In this document: piece by piece, positions 11,796-25,485 of the stretch | How the letters are laid out: each line of letters begins with the position of its first letter | How positions within the stretch are numbered: position 1 is the stretch's first letter | Assembly (NCBI GenBank): GCA_015039315.1 | Contig: WIDE01000067.1 | Location: 62,001 to 126,000, forward strand | DNA length: 64,000 bases | Direction of reading: 5' to 3' | From: Clavulina sp. PMI_390 | Lineage: Eukaryota; Basidiomycota; Agaricomycetes; Cantharellales; Hydnaceae | Translations under genes and position numbers: made by a program | Notes under the pieces: generated by a model | The model's database searches: none | Told to the model about the DNA's origin: nothing | Seen by the model: the letters and a program-made list of their open reading frames with translations, nothing else

Positions 11796-13319
11796 TCAAA
11801 ATTCCATCTGTGGAAGAGGCGGCCTCCCAATTCCGAAACCAATGGAGTTAGCAGGTGCTAATCTTATGGAGAGCCTCTTGACTATTTGTGGGAAATCAAA
11901 CCCAACCGCATTCAAAATCGCGACCTCATCCCACTGACCCTTCCATCCCACCACATGTCCATCGGGCCGGTTTAAACTGTCTACCCACAATCCGTATACT
12001 CTGGTCCCAACCTCAACCTGAAGAAATGGGCGGGCACACATTGCATTCGCCAAGGCCTGCATGCAGGCAGGGAAATTGTCGTATGCAGCAACCTCTAAGG
12101 TGCCATGGCCCGCTGTAGGCCACAAGCGTAGGTGCTGTAACTGGTGAAGAATACCTCCACTTTCGGTGACCACATTTTCTCCAGAGAGAATTTGAAGTAA
12201 ATCCAGAAATCCTTGTACTCCATGAAGGTGAATCCCACGAATCGCAGGACTTGTGACAAATAGAGGAGTTAGATCAGGTATGCTGCCGTGATCAAGCGTG
12301 AATGTCCGCAGGGAAGGAAATGTTGCCCTGGGCCATTTTGTAGCCTCATCCTGTGGCAAATCATAATACTCAGGGCAGTATGGAGCCAAGGTCAGGTGGG
12401 CAAGTCGGGGCATAGGACCGAACTGTTGAGTCAATGCTCTCCATGGCTCGCCTAATCGGATTTCCTCTAGAAGGGGGAAATCAAGAAATACATTTGGGAA
12501 GTGGCAGAAAGTGTTGTTTGGAAGTTTGAGGACCTTGAGTTGACAGGTGCTCTCAAGAAAAGGGTCGCCAACTTGATGATCCCAAATGGCATGCTGAGAG
12601 AACGAAACTATCTTTATCCGCGATGGATCTATGAGCGGAATAGCACACAGATCATTGCTCCCAATTTGTCCAGCCTCGGGTCTCTCTCCGTCAGAAAACG
12701 AAGAGAATGTGGGGGTGGATCCGGTCTTGGTGAGTGGAAATATTTCGCGAGTGGTCGTGATATAAACATAACGCAACTCTGGGAGAGACTCTTCGATAGG
12801 GAAGAAGCGACGGGTGTCTCCTGTGAAATGCAGAGTTCGGATACGAGATAAATGTGGTTGTAGAACGGCTTTGACGTCAGCCTCCCATTTCTCCGAAATA
12901 CTCCGATCTATGAGTGAATCCTCTCGTACATCGCGAAGCTGTAGATTTAAGTGGAGAAAACTCGATTGAGAACGTTCTAGGAAGGAGGCAAGGTTGCGGG
13001 GTGCAGAAGTGCTAAAATCTGCGATGGCAATTTTTGTCCATAGGATTGGAGCACTCAGAGTAATGTCGCACCAGAAGCGACAAGTCAACATGATGCACAT
13101 AACGGTGGGGTAGAGAAGCAAAGCGTCAGACCCGGGGATAGCGTGGTAAAGTATTTGGATGATTAATTCCCTCGGGAGGTGATTTATATGGATCGGCTGC
13201 GGGGTGTACGCTGGTGGTGTGAGATTGCCGACATCGAGCGACGATGCTACTACGCGTAGAAATAAATAAATAATACTCCTGAATCGAGAGCAGCGGCGCG
13301 ACATACTGGTTGAAGACAT
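11796..13319 (-). CDS. F-box-like protein, paralogue B
   Basis: The first exon is 13 nt (13319-13307, MSST plus one base). The intron runs from 13306 and ends at one of two tandem acceptors (TAGTAG), giving 57 or 60 nt. With the 60-nt form exon 2 is 13246-11796 and the protein about 487 residues; both acceptors keep frame and differ by one codon. The F-box-like motif is IHINHLPRELIIQILYHAIPG followed by MLTCRFWCDITLSAPILW. The C-terminal leucine-rich region matches copies C, D and E block for block (LKVLKLPNN, FPLLEEIRLGEPW, PMPRLAHLTL, IRGIHLHGVQGFLDLLQ, LQHLRLWP, and the end PPLPQMEF). An upstream extension of the open frame to 13463 is promoter sequence shared with copy E and should not be translated. 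Role as for copy A; substrate unknown. Confidence 0.85.
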   Translation of the reverse strand: MSSTSMSRRCSRFRSIIYLFLRVVASSLDVGNLTPPAYTPQPIHINHLPRELIIQILYHAIPGSDALLLYPTVMCIMLTCRFWCDITLSAPILWTKIAIADFSTSAPRNLASFLERSQSSFLHLNLQLRDVREDSLIDRSISEKWEADVKAVLQPHLSRIRTLHFTGDTRRFFPIEESLPELRYVYITTTREIFPLTKTGSTPTFSSFSDGERPEAGQIGSNDLCAIPLIDPSRIKIVSFSQHAIWDHQVGDPFLESTCQLKVLKLPNNTFCHFPNVFLDFPLLEEIRLGEPWRALTQQFGPMPRLAHLTLAPYCPEYYDLPQDEATKWPRATFPSLRTFTLDHGSIPDLTPLFVTSPAIRGIHLHGVQGFLDLLQILSGENVVTESGGILHQLQHLRLWPTAGHGTLEVAAYDNFPACMQALANAMCARPFLQVEVGTRVYGLWVDSLNRPDGHVVGWKGQWDEVAILNAVGFDFPQIVKRLSIRLAPANSIGFGIGRPPLPQMEF

Positions 13320-13349
13320 GACTAGAAGAAGAGGAGAAGTGTGCTGCGG

Positions 13350-13465
13350 TTGGTAAGCGCTGAGCGTCTCAAATGCGGTGCGCGAGATTGACAGGACAGT
13401 TCCCATCGCCCTTATATGGAATCGCATATTTCCCGAGAAAAAGAACGTGACTGGCCACCACACTG
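13350..13465 (-). promoter_or_regulatory. Family promoter of F-box paralogue B
   Basis: This block lies just upstream of copy B's start and is nearly repeated at 17,553-17,670 and 19,517-19,640. It contains the segment gcgctgagcgtctcaaatg and, read on the minus strand, a TATA-like CATATAAGG about 90 bases before the start codon. Its conservation outside coding sequence suggests a duplicated core promoter. Confidence 0.6.
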
Positions 13466-13662
13466 CGGGGTTGTATCACCACAGGGCGCTTCCCATAATG
13501 AAGTAAGGCCTTATGGCAGAACTAGCTGAAATGAGTACAACGGAAAGTGGTGAAGCTCTTGAGATATTAACTGCACATGGGGCTGAAGCCATGCCTCGCA
13601 TTAGCTGGTGAGAGGCATGTACATTTTACAGACAGGAAATGCTCCCTAAATGCTCCGATCTA

Positions 13663-15204
13663 TCAGGGACTCGCCAACGAGAACCCCCCCATGAGATCTA
13701 CTAACTCCGGCAAGGGCGGGTTTCCAAGTGTGGCGTCAAGAGATTTGTTCGCCGAACACACTATGTCGACTCTTTCGAGGATGTCAGAGTATTCAGACTC
13801 CAAGAGTTGTTTGAGTGAGTTTTTGTCCCACTGGCCATTCCAGAACAAATTTTCCCGGGCAGGATCATCAGGCGAATCCATCACCCATTCAAATATTCTT
13901 GTCCCAATTTCGACTCGAAGGTGTGCACGGACTCGCATAATTGCAACCAGGGCCATCAGACCGGCCTTGAGGTCAACACGCGAAGCTTCCTGCCAGGCGT
14001 AGGGCTCGGCCGCTGGCCATAGGCGAAGGTATTCCAGCTTAGGTAGGATGACACGGCTGTGGCTAGCTTCATCGTTTTCCGGCTGGCCGGCGAGCAGTTG
14101 AAGAAATCCGAGAAAGCCCTCTACTCCGTGGAGGTGGATTGCCCGAATCGAAGAGCTGGTAGTAAACATAGGGGCAAAGTCGGGGAGACTACGATAATCA
14201 ACAGTGAGAGTTTGTAGGGAGGGGAATAAGAGGCTCGGCCACACAGGGGGGCCGAGCGACGCTAGATCATAGAGATGCGGGCGGAACTGGGTGAGAGTTA
14301 CGTGGGCAAGGTTTGGCATAGGGCCGAAATGGCGGGTCAGCGCGCCCCACGGCTCGCCTAATCGAATTTCCTCCAGGAGAGGGAAGTCAAAATGTGTGTG
14401 CAGAGAGTTACAAAAAGCATTGTTCGGAAGCCTGAGGACCCTGAGATTCTGTGCATTCTGAAGAAATACTTCGCCTGATGAAGGACGCCAGGTCATATGT
14501 TGACCTAATGATAGGTAACATAGATATGATGGCTCAATCAACTGCAAAGGATCCAAATCATTGCTATTTAGTTCAAGAGTCTTGATTGTTTTGCAATAAG
14601 AAGAGACGAGGGAGGGTAGGTGGGAGTCTGGATCAGAGGCCGGGCGAAGTGCGGAGCGAACCATGACGTCTCGCAATACCGGAGAAGATACCTCTAAAGG
14701 GAAAAAACGAGAGGCGTCTCCCCTGAAACGTAGAGTCTGGACGCGAGCCAAATGGCGTTGTAGGAGTATTTTGAACTTAAGCGCCTTTTCCTCTGCAGCA
14801 TATCTATTGACAGCGTACTGAAGATATTGCAGCTGCACGCAGACGTCTAGGAGGCTTGATTTCGATCTCTCGAAGAAGGATTCCAGTTGGCGAGGCGAAG
14901 GCCCAGCTATATCTGAGAATCGGATGCTCGCCCAAATAATTGGGGCATCCAGAGCAATGCTGTACCAGAAGCGGCAAGTAAAAAGGACAGACGACATGGT
15001 GTTATAAAGTTTCGGAGACCAGGGATCAGGTATAGTCTCGCGAAATATCCGAATGAGCAGCTCTATTGGGAGCTGATTTATCCGGATCGGCAGTGGGTTA
15101 GACAATCTGAGGCTGCCAAGATCTGGCGGCACTAGAAACCTAGAAAGTTAAGATATCCGCATCATAGATCGGGAGGAACGGCGCCACATACCAACCAAAG
15201 ACAT
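13663..15204 (-). CDS. F-box-like protein, paralogue C
   Basis: Exon 1 is 13 nt (15204-15192, MSLV plus one base), the intron is 60 nt (15132-15191, GTATGT...TTCTAG) and exon 2 is 15131-13663, giving about 493 residues. The F-box-like part reads IRINQLPIELLIRIFRETIPD, then FTCRFWYSIALDAPIIW. The leucine-rich half contains LRVLRLPNNAFCNS, FPLLEEIRLGEPW, LAHVTLTQF, IRAIHLHGVEGFLGFLQLL and LEYLRLWPAAEP, and ends PPLPELVDLMGG plus a short tail. Without the mini-exon the long frame would have to begin at a GTG within the splice acceptor region, so the two-exon model is preferred. Same strand and orientation as its neighbours. Substrate unknown. Confidence 0.83.
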
Positions 15205-15878
15205 TATTGGAGGCAAGGGGTGCACGTGTTGGGTTTGGTAAGCGCCCCTAATTCCGCCTGAGAGAGCCCATGACGTTGTCGGTTATCAACATGACCTAAG
15301 GCAGGTTTAGGCCTATTCCCATTTCTTCCTCTAGATATTATGGCCTTCTATTTAACTATCAGTGTTACAGAACGCGATCAACGTGTTGATGGACGTATGC
15401 GCGCGGATGAACCGTGATTCATAATTACTTAGAGTACATGAGGGTAACAAACGCTGAACCAAAACCATACAGGCACATTAAGCGAGAAATGAACAACTGA
15501 TGAGCGAGAAAATTTGAAAACACACAATGTGATATCTGACATAGCGAAGAATTGGCATACGCCTACTAGAGGAATACACGCCGGGAATTATGGCATGGAG
15601 ATCTTGTATTGGGGTGTGCTGCCCGGACCGCCGAAGAGATTCTATCATTGAAAATGCGAAGAACCAAAATGGCTGACTGACAATGGGTGATGAGCCAAGA
15701 CTCGAGTGAGGCACAGACTAATGTGCTAATGGCAGGCCGCACCAGTAGACCTTGCCTTCAAATCGTGTTCGAGCACACGGCGATTACTTGTTTGCCGGTT
15801 GGACTAAGGAGCAAGTAGTATTGTTATATGGAGAGGATGTTACCTGAAACCAACGGTCGAGCAGGAAACCCCATTCAT
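15205..15878. other. Spacer between F-box paralogues C and D
   Basis: No gene is seen. The segment around 15,670-15,690 (gactgacaatgggtgat) closely resembles 17,747-17,764 beyond copy D, another sign that flanks were copied together with the genes. Confidence 0.45.
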
Positions 15879-17410
15879 TTAGACTCCCAGCTCTGGCAGG
15901 GGCGGTCCCCCAATTCCATACTCTGGAGAGTCAGCATATGACGATGTAATAGAGAGCCTTTCAAATATTTTGTGAGAATCAAACGCTCTTGAGGTCAAGA
16001 TCGCGTCTTTATCCCACTGGCCAGCCCACTCGACTTCCGGGGATTCACCTGGAACTTCCCCCCAGCATTCATAGATTGTTGTCCCGATCTGAACGTGAAG
16101 TTGCGGACGAGCGGACATGACTTCGGATAAAGCCTGCAGACAGGCCTGGAAATTGTCATATGTAGCAGCCCTCAAGGCGCCACGCACCTTCATGGGCCAC
16201 AAGCGCAGGTACTGTAGCTGAGGAAGCATATTGCTATTGCTGGTAGCCTCGTTTTTTTGGGCAAGTAGTTGAAGGAAATTAAGGAAACCTCGAACTCCGT
16301 GAAGGTGAATCCCTCTAATCCTAGGGCAGGTGATGAACAGAGAAGCCAGATCAGGTAGACTGTGATGGTCAAGTGTGAATGTTTGGAGGGAGGGAAATGG
16401 AGCAGTTGGCCATTTGGTATTTTCGTTAGACAATATATTGTAATGACAGTCGGGGGCGTATTCGGTGACGGTCAGATGGACAAGGTTTGGCATTGGTCCA
16501 AATTGCCGAGTTAATGTGGTGCATGGCTCGCCCAGTCGGAGCTCCTCAAGAAGGGGAAATTCAAAATGTATGTCCCGGGAATAGCGGAGAGCGTTGTTGG
16601 GAAGCTTGAGAACCTTGAGGCGACGTGCACACTCAAGAAATGGATCACCCTGCAAACTATCCCAAGTCGCATATAGAGATAACGATAAGTTCTCGATATG
16701 TAACGGATCTATGAACCGGATAGGATCCAGATCATCGTTCTCGTTATCGATGGTTTTGACCATCTCACCACCAGAGGAAGCGAAGATTGTGCGCCTGGGG
16801 CTAGACTCGGAAATGGACTCTGGGGGTGAAAACCACTCGTCGGGCTTTGTGATTTGGATGCACCGTAATTCTGGGGACGGCGCTTCAAGAGGAAAGAAGT
16901 GACGTGGGTCTCCTTTGAAGAGGAGAGTCCGGATACGAGATAAATGTGGTTGTAGTAGAGTTTTTATATCAACATGCCTCTCCTCTGAAACATGCTGATA
17001 TGGAAAGGAATTATTCCGCACGTTACGAATTTCCACATACACATGTAGCAGACTTGATCGAGAACGCTCTAGGAAGAGTGATGCGATATGGTGGTGTGAG
17101 CGCCTACCAAAGTCTGTGAAGGCAATCCTTGTCCACATAGTTGGTGCATCAAGACTAATGTTGCGCCAGAAGCGACAAGTCAACATGATATCCTTAATAA
17201 CCCCATACAACAAAAAAAAAGCTAGGATCAGAGATAGCGTAGCGAAAGATTTTGATGATTAATTCGGTTGGGAAATTGTTTATATGGATGGACTGGGGAG
17301 CGGACAGTCTGAGACTGCCAACATTCGGCGTCCTCACTGGAAATTCGACGAGTTAAGCTAATTCATCTCGTAGATCGAGAGGGACGGCGCTACATACCGG
17401 CTGAGGACAT
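15879..17410 (-). pseudogene. F-box-like paralogue D, one-base frameshift (pseudogene or assembly error)
   Basis: The same two-exon plan is present: 13-nt exon 1 (17410-17398, MSSA plus one base), a 61-nt intron (17337-17397) and exon 2 17336-15879. The F-box-like start is readable (IHINNFPTELIIKIFRYAISD). The frame then breaks at a run of nine A on the plus strand (17212-17220): reading on gives a stop a few codons later (VVWGY*), whereas one base fewer would continue into LLYGVIKDIMLTCRFW as in copies B and E. The two-exon length is 1471 nt, one more than a multiple of three, which fits a single inserted base. Everything after the run is intact to the end (PPLPELGV), with no other lesion, so this is either a very young pseudogene or a homopolymer sequencing error. 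Confidence 0.75.
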
Positions 17411-17552
17411 GATCAGAGGTAGTGAGGGGTCTGCTGCGGTTGACAAGCGCCAAGTATTTGACGTCAGGGGGGAGCCAAGGGGGTCACCTGAGGACCAACG
17501 AACAGCCATAGAACACTTTGTAGTTTCTTATCCTGTTTGTGTAGACTTGATT

Positions 17553-17670
17553 GTTCTCAGGTAAGCGCTGAGCGTCTCAAATGCGGTGCGCGAGGCTGAC
17601 AGGACAGTTTCTTATGTTGCTTATATATAATTGCATATTCCAATTTGACCATGACTGGCCACCGCACTGC
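17553..17670 (-). promoter_or_regulatory. Detached copy of the F-box family promoter
   Basis: The block gcgctgagcgtctcaaatg.ggtgcgcgag through the tatata stretch to actggccacc.cactgc repeats the sequence upstream of copies B and E. Here it sits about 140-260 bp upstream of copy D's own start region, which already has a shorter, diverged piece (17,435-17,460). The TATA-like segment is altered (cttatatataattgca). It may be a relic of a deleted or rearranged copy, or an alternative upstream promoter for D. Confidence 0.55.
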
Positions 17671-17964
17671 AAAGGCTCGCCTAACGGAAGAATGTATTTT
17701 GAAGGTTTGGGCATGGGAGTATATTTCAATTCAAACGCAGACAGGCCGAATGACAATGGGTGATACATTTGGGCTGGACTGGCCGGGAAGAATTTTCTGA
17801 AAACAGGCCATGCCAAAATTAGGCTTGCCCTTCGAATGGTATATGAGGATGAATCATTTGTTTATATATTATAATATATCCTGAGGTCAGCACATGAGCG
17901 GAAATATTATTATGACATGGAGGTTGCCCTGGTGTCAACCGCCGACCAAAAAAAAGGCTTCCCT

Positions 17965-19487
17965 TCAAATTCTCATCTCTGGCAGAGGCGGTTTCCCAAT
18001 CCCATACCCAGTGGATTTAGCGGATGCCGATTTTATTGAGAGCCTTTTGACGATTTGTGGCCAATCAAACCCGACCGCGTTCAAAATCGCGACCTGATCC
18101 CACTGACCCGTCCACTCGACTGCCAGTTGGTCAGGTCCATTTTGCCTATTCACCCACAGTTCATATACTCTGGTGCCAATTTCAACTCGGAGTCGTGGGC
18201 GGGCGCACATTAGTTTGGCTAAAGCCTGCATGCACGGCTGGAAATCCTCACCCGCAGCAACCGCTGGAGGGCCACTGTCTACTGTGGGCCACAAGCGCAG
18301 GTATCGCAACGACGGAAGAATATCGCGACGCTCAGCAGCCTCGTTCTTCCCACAGAGGAGTTGGAGGAAATCAAGAAAACCTTCAACTCCATGAAGATGA
18401 ATCCCACGAATTCTACGACTGGTAGCAAACAAAGGGCGCAGATCAGGAATATTGCAATGATCAAGTGTGAAAGTTTTCAACGAGGGAAATGTAGTACTCG
18501 GCCACGCTGTGGCTTCGGCTTCCAGTAGGGTGTAATATTCAGGGTGGTATGAGATCAAGGTTAGATGGGCAAGCCTTGGCATAGGGCCAAAATGTGTCAC
18601 CAACGCCCCCCATGGCTCGCCCAGTCTAATCTCCTCCAAGAGAGGAAAGTCAAGACGTACACCCGGGGAGTTACGGAAAGCATTGCTGGGAAGCTTGAGG
18701 ATCTTGAGCTGACGTGCACTCTGAAGAAATAGACCAGCTGCTACATGGTCCCATGTCGCATGCTGAGACAAAGATAAGTTCTCGATATGCGAAGGATCTA
18801 AGAATGGAAAAGGATTCAGATCATTGCTCTCAGTATCGAGAGTTTTCACCATCTCTCCACCCCAAGAGGTAAACAAAGCAGGGGTGGAGCTGAGCTCGGG
18901 AGGCGGAAGCATCTCGTGGGCCTTTGTGATATAGATATATCGTAATTCCGGAGAAGGTACTTCGAGAGGGAAGAAGCGACGCGTGTCTCCTTTGAACCGC
19001 AAAATTCGGACACGAGCTAAGTGCGGTCGCAACAATGCTTTCACGTCAACCTCCCACTGCCCTGAAGTGCTTCGGTTGAGGGGCGGTATTTCCCGGGGGT
19101 CGCTGAATTGCACATAGACGTGGAGCAAACTTGACTGAGAGCGCTCTAGGAACAACATGAGTTTGCGAGGGGAGGGGGCACCAAAGTCTGCGACGGCGAT
19201 CCTTGTCCACATGATAGGAGCACCAAGAGTAATTTGGCACCAGAAACGACACGTCAGCATGATACGTATGATCGCCCGGTAGACAAGTAAAGTGCTAGGC
19301 TCAGGGATAGCATGATGAAGGATTTGGATGATTAATTCCCTTGGGAGATGATTTATATGGATCAGCTGAGTGTACTCTGGTGGTGAGACATTGCCAATAT
19401 CTGATGGTCCAGCTGGATACTCGTGGAGGTGAGATAAAACGCACTCATGAATAGAGAGCAATGGCGCGACATACGGGTTGAAGACAT
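17965..19487 (-). CDS. F-box-like protein, paralogue E
   Basis: Exon 1 is 13 nt (19487-19475, MSST plus one base), the intron is 62 nt (19413-19474, GTATGT...TCCAG) and exon 2 is 19412-17965, giving about 486 residues. The F-box-like motif is IHINHLPRELIIQILHHAIPE, then MLTCRFWCQITLGAPIMW. The downstream leucine-rich region has LKILKLPSNAF, FPLLEEIRLGEPW, PMPRLAHLTL, IRGIHLHGVEGFLDFLQLL and LRYLRLWP, and ends PPLPEMRI. It is closest by eye to copy B, including the promoter. The open frame can be extended upstream to 19608, but that extension crosses the intron and the shared promoter and is rejected. Substrate unknown. Confidence 0.85.
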
Positions 19488-19516
19488 GGTTAGAAGACGG
19501 GAGAGCTGTGCTACAG

Positions 19517-19640
19517 TTGTTAAGCGCCGAGCGTCTCAGAAGTGATGCGCGAGGTTGACAGGACAGTTTTTCATCGCCCTTATATGGAATCGCATATTTC
19601 CTGAGCATCAGAGAAGAAGAACGTGACTAGCCACCACATT
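19517..19640 (-). promoter_or_regulatory. Family promoter of F-box paralogue E
   Basis: Near-copy of 13,350-13,465, including cgagcgtctcag, the TATA-like CATATAAGG on the minus strand about 100 bases upstream of the start, and agaacgtgact.gccacca. Confidence 0.6.
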
Positions 19641-20323
19641 GCGAGGGCTCCATCACCACAACCAGCCATCATGTTGATATTGGGACGCCACCATACTAGG
19701 ACTACAATTGGCACTCGCAATCGAGGAAGGGGGCGATTATACTCTATAGTTATATGGAATAAAAGAGAACGAGGGACAACTGGATCAGGTACCCACGCAA
19801 ACGGAAGGACAGACACGCAAACAGACAGACGAAACAGTAACCAGGGATATTCAGCCAGCATGCATCGGATTTGGACCAACATAGCAAAAGGCTTGATGGT
19901 AGAGGTGGGGGGATAGAGAGGGGAGAGGGTTGAGAGAGAATGTACAACAAGATATTTCGCACTGGGAAAAAGAAAAAGATGATGTGGGTTGCCCTTGGAA
20001 AGGGAGCTGGGATCCGACTCCAATGAACGTTGGGATCATGGAGAGGACGGGAGAGCGTGTCAGTTCTGCCAGAGAACTGCAGGACTTTGAGGTAGTACCG
20101 GCATGACTTATACGAGCACAATATGATAGGATATCGCAGGAGAAGAGAGGAAGAAGCGCCGATTCGTTTCGCCCACCGTACACGGACACGGGTCAATGAC
20201 TAAGGGGTGGAAGGTAACGCGAAGCGTGATCTGAAGCGCAGCAGCACAATAGTAGAGGCGAATAGTTATGACGGAGCGCGTATCGTCATCGTCATTATGC
20301 TGATAACGGATAGCTCCTGTCTC
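19641..20323. other. Intergenic; upstream of F-box E and 3' flank of the SR kinase
   Basis: No gene is supported. Overlapping short frames on the minus strand have no recognisable domain and are not linked by splice sites to a known product. Confidence 0.4.
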
Positions 20324-23573
<3,250 letters not shown>

Positions 23574-25016
23574 CGTTCTCGTTCTCGCTGAGGATAAACA
23601 AACAAGCCACGCCCGATTGAGTAAGCGTCAGCGGCGGCCTGCGAAAACGTTGTCAGACTGAATTAGGACGGCTGTCCCGATCTTCCTATTTCTTTTTTGC
23701 TGCCGTCGCTTGCTTGCACCTTACAAAAGGAGAGGATCCACAGACGTACACTGCTTATCTAGGCGACAGGTCTGGTGTCCGCGCCTGGTTGTCGGTGGTA
23801 AACAGCGTCCCCCCTGTTTGCTTGACTCTTTTTGAGGTAGCTCTGAGCCTGTGTCTTGGAATTATCGGGGTACGGACCGGAGGAGCGTTCCTCCGGTGGG
23901 TGTTTTCATCCGTGCACACCTCATCATCGATCCTCCCTGTGCCAGGTTGCCAGTGGGTCTGCTGGACAACAATATGGTCTCGTGAGCAGCCAGGTTCAAT
24001 GCACCAGGCAGATTGCAGTGCAGCGGCGTTGAATAAATAATCGCGCTGGACGCCTAGATCGTCTGGCCAAGTAGTCGAGGGATTGGCATACCAACCCATT
24101 ATTACTGTTCTGAATAAGCGTGCCATTTGCACACACCTACCACGCCAACAACCGCCACACGCTCATTCGCTCGCTCGCGTGCCTGAGCTATCCCATTACC
24201 ATCCTGCAGGATCGGCCTCACAGGTCGGCCAGAAGAAAAAGATCCCGCTCAAGGAAGAACAGAAACAGAACAGAAGAATTTCTCATGTCATTTGATGACG
24301 TTTGATTTGAGCGGGCCGGATAAATAGCTCGTCGTGCTCGGACTCGGAGACTCCACTTCGACATCATCATTCCGATTTCCCGACTTTGGATTAAAATCAA
24401 CTTACGGTCCGTACGCCGTGCTCACAGGATCAAGCCACAGCTACATGTACCTGTCAAGTTCAAGGGGGGTACAGGAGCACGTCTTCACTGCTTTGTCCTT
24501 ACCAGAACGCGTCAGATGAGCTGTGAGGGGGCAAAGCACTTCAGTTGAGACGACGATCCGGGGTTTGCACTCTTTTGGCAAGAAGAAGCGGGGAGGCTGG
24601 CTGGAGAGGCGGGTGATCCACCATTAATGCCGGCTGGATCCACCGCCCTTGCGACACATTTGTACGATTTACTCCGAGTAACGAGAGGCTATGAAAATGA
24701 ATGACATGAAACCTCCAAAGTGGGGCTGGGACAGTCATGAGGTGTATTTTGTGCATCAGATTCGATCATGCGACTTGCCGCTGCTGCGCAAGGCAACGCA
24801 AAAAGAAAAGCTGACGAATGACCATCTCATTCGATCATCAGCGGAAGTCAAAAGACCGCCAAAAATCCAAAATGACAGGAGATGGCGATGTGTGCGAAGT
24901 GATTTTCTAGCGCTAGCCACCAGCGCTAGTAATAGTAATTGTACAGTTCGTGATTTTCTGATTGCATCGATACTTATTAGGAGTCCCAAAGCTGGCGGGA
25001 CACGGGACCAGTCGAT

Positions 25017-25032
25017 GTACACGTACGTGTAC
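25017..25032. repeat. 16-bp perfect palindrome
   Basis: GTACACGTACGTGTAC equals its own reverse complement. It lies about 450 bp upstream of the Rap1-like start, inside a divergent promoter region, and could be a dimeric protein-binding site. Confidence 0.6.
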
Positions 25033-25453
25033 GATGTCGGAGCAATCCTCCTAAAGCCTTCTCGCCGCCAAGTGGTCAGCCGAGTCCGATATGAGCGCGC
25101 AAAAACAGTCTGTTAGAATCAACGCAATATCCACCATGATTCTCGATCGTTTATTGCATCCGGGAACGTGCGCAGTTCTGAGGACGTGGATTTCAAGGGA
25201 TGCAGTGGTCGCCTGGACCAATCGTATTTGTCCAAATGGAGGAAGAGAAGAAGATGTAGAAAAGGAGTCATCTGAGGCAATCTGGTCTGGTGATATCATT
25301 AGCCGGAGCTATCCGACGTCGAAGCGCCCGCGGTGACAGTCCTTCAAACGACGTTGGGCGCTAGCTTGATTATCACAGGCTCCTCTGCCTCTCATCAACC
25401 TCTTTCTGTTTCTGCATCCTTGTGGCAGAACACTGCTGAGAGAGACGTAAAAT

Positions 25454-25470
25454 CCTAACCCTAAACCTAA
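25454..25470 (+). promoter_or_regulatory. Telomere-repeat-like tract in the 5' leader of the Rap1-like gene
   Basis: The tract CCTAACCCTAAACCTAA lies 16 bases before the start codon of a gene with a Rap1-type Myb domain. It contains one exact CCCTAA unit with close variants on both sides, matching the TTAGGG telomere repeat typical of basidiomycetes. A regulatory role is inference. Confidence 0.5.
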
Positions 25471-25485
25471 TCGAGTCCCTCAACA

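Larger units (their letters stand above)
23574..25485. other. 1.9-kb divergent intergenic region between SR kinase and Rap1-like gene
   Basis: It should carry both promoters. I see no gene. Notable elements are an inverted TAGCGCTA pair near 24,908-24,930, the 16-bp palindrome at 25,017-25,032 and a telomere-repeat-like tract at 25,454-25,470. Confidence 0.5.
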
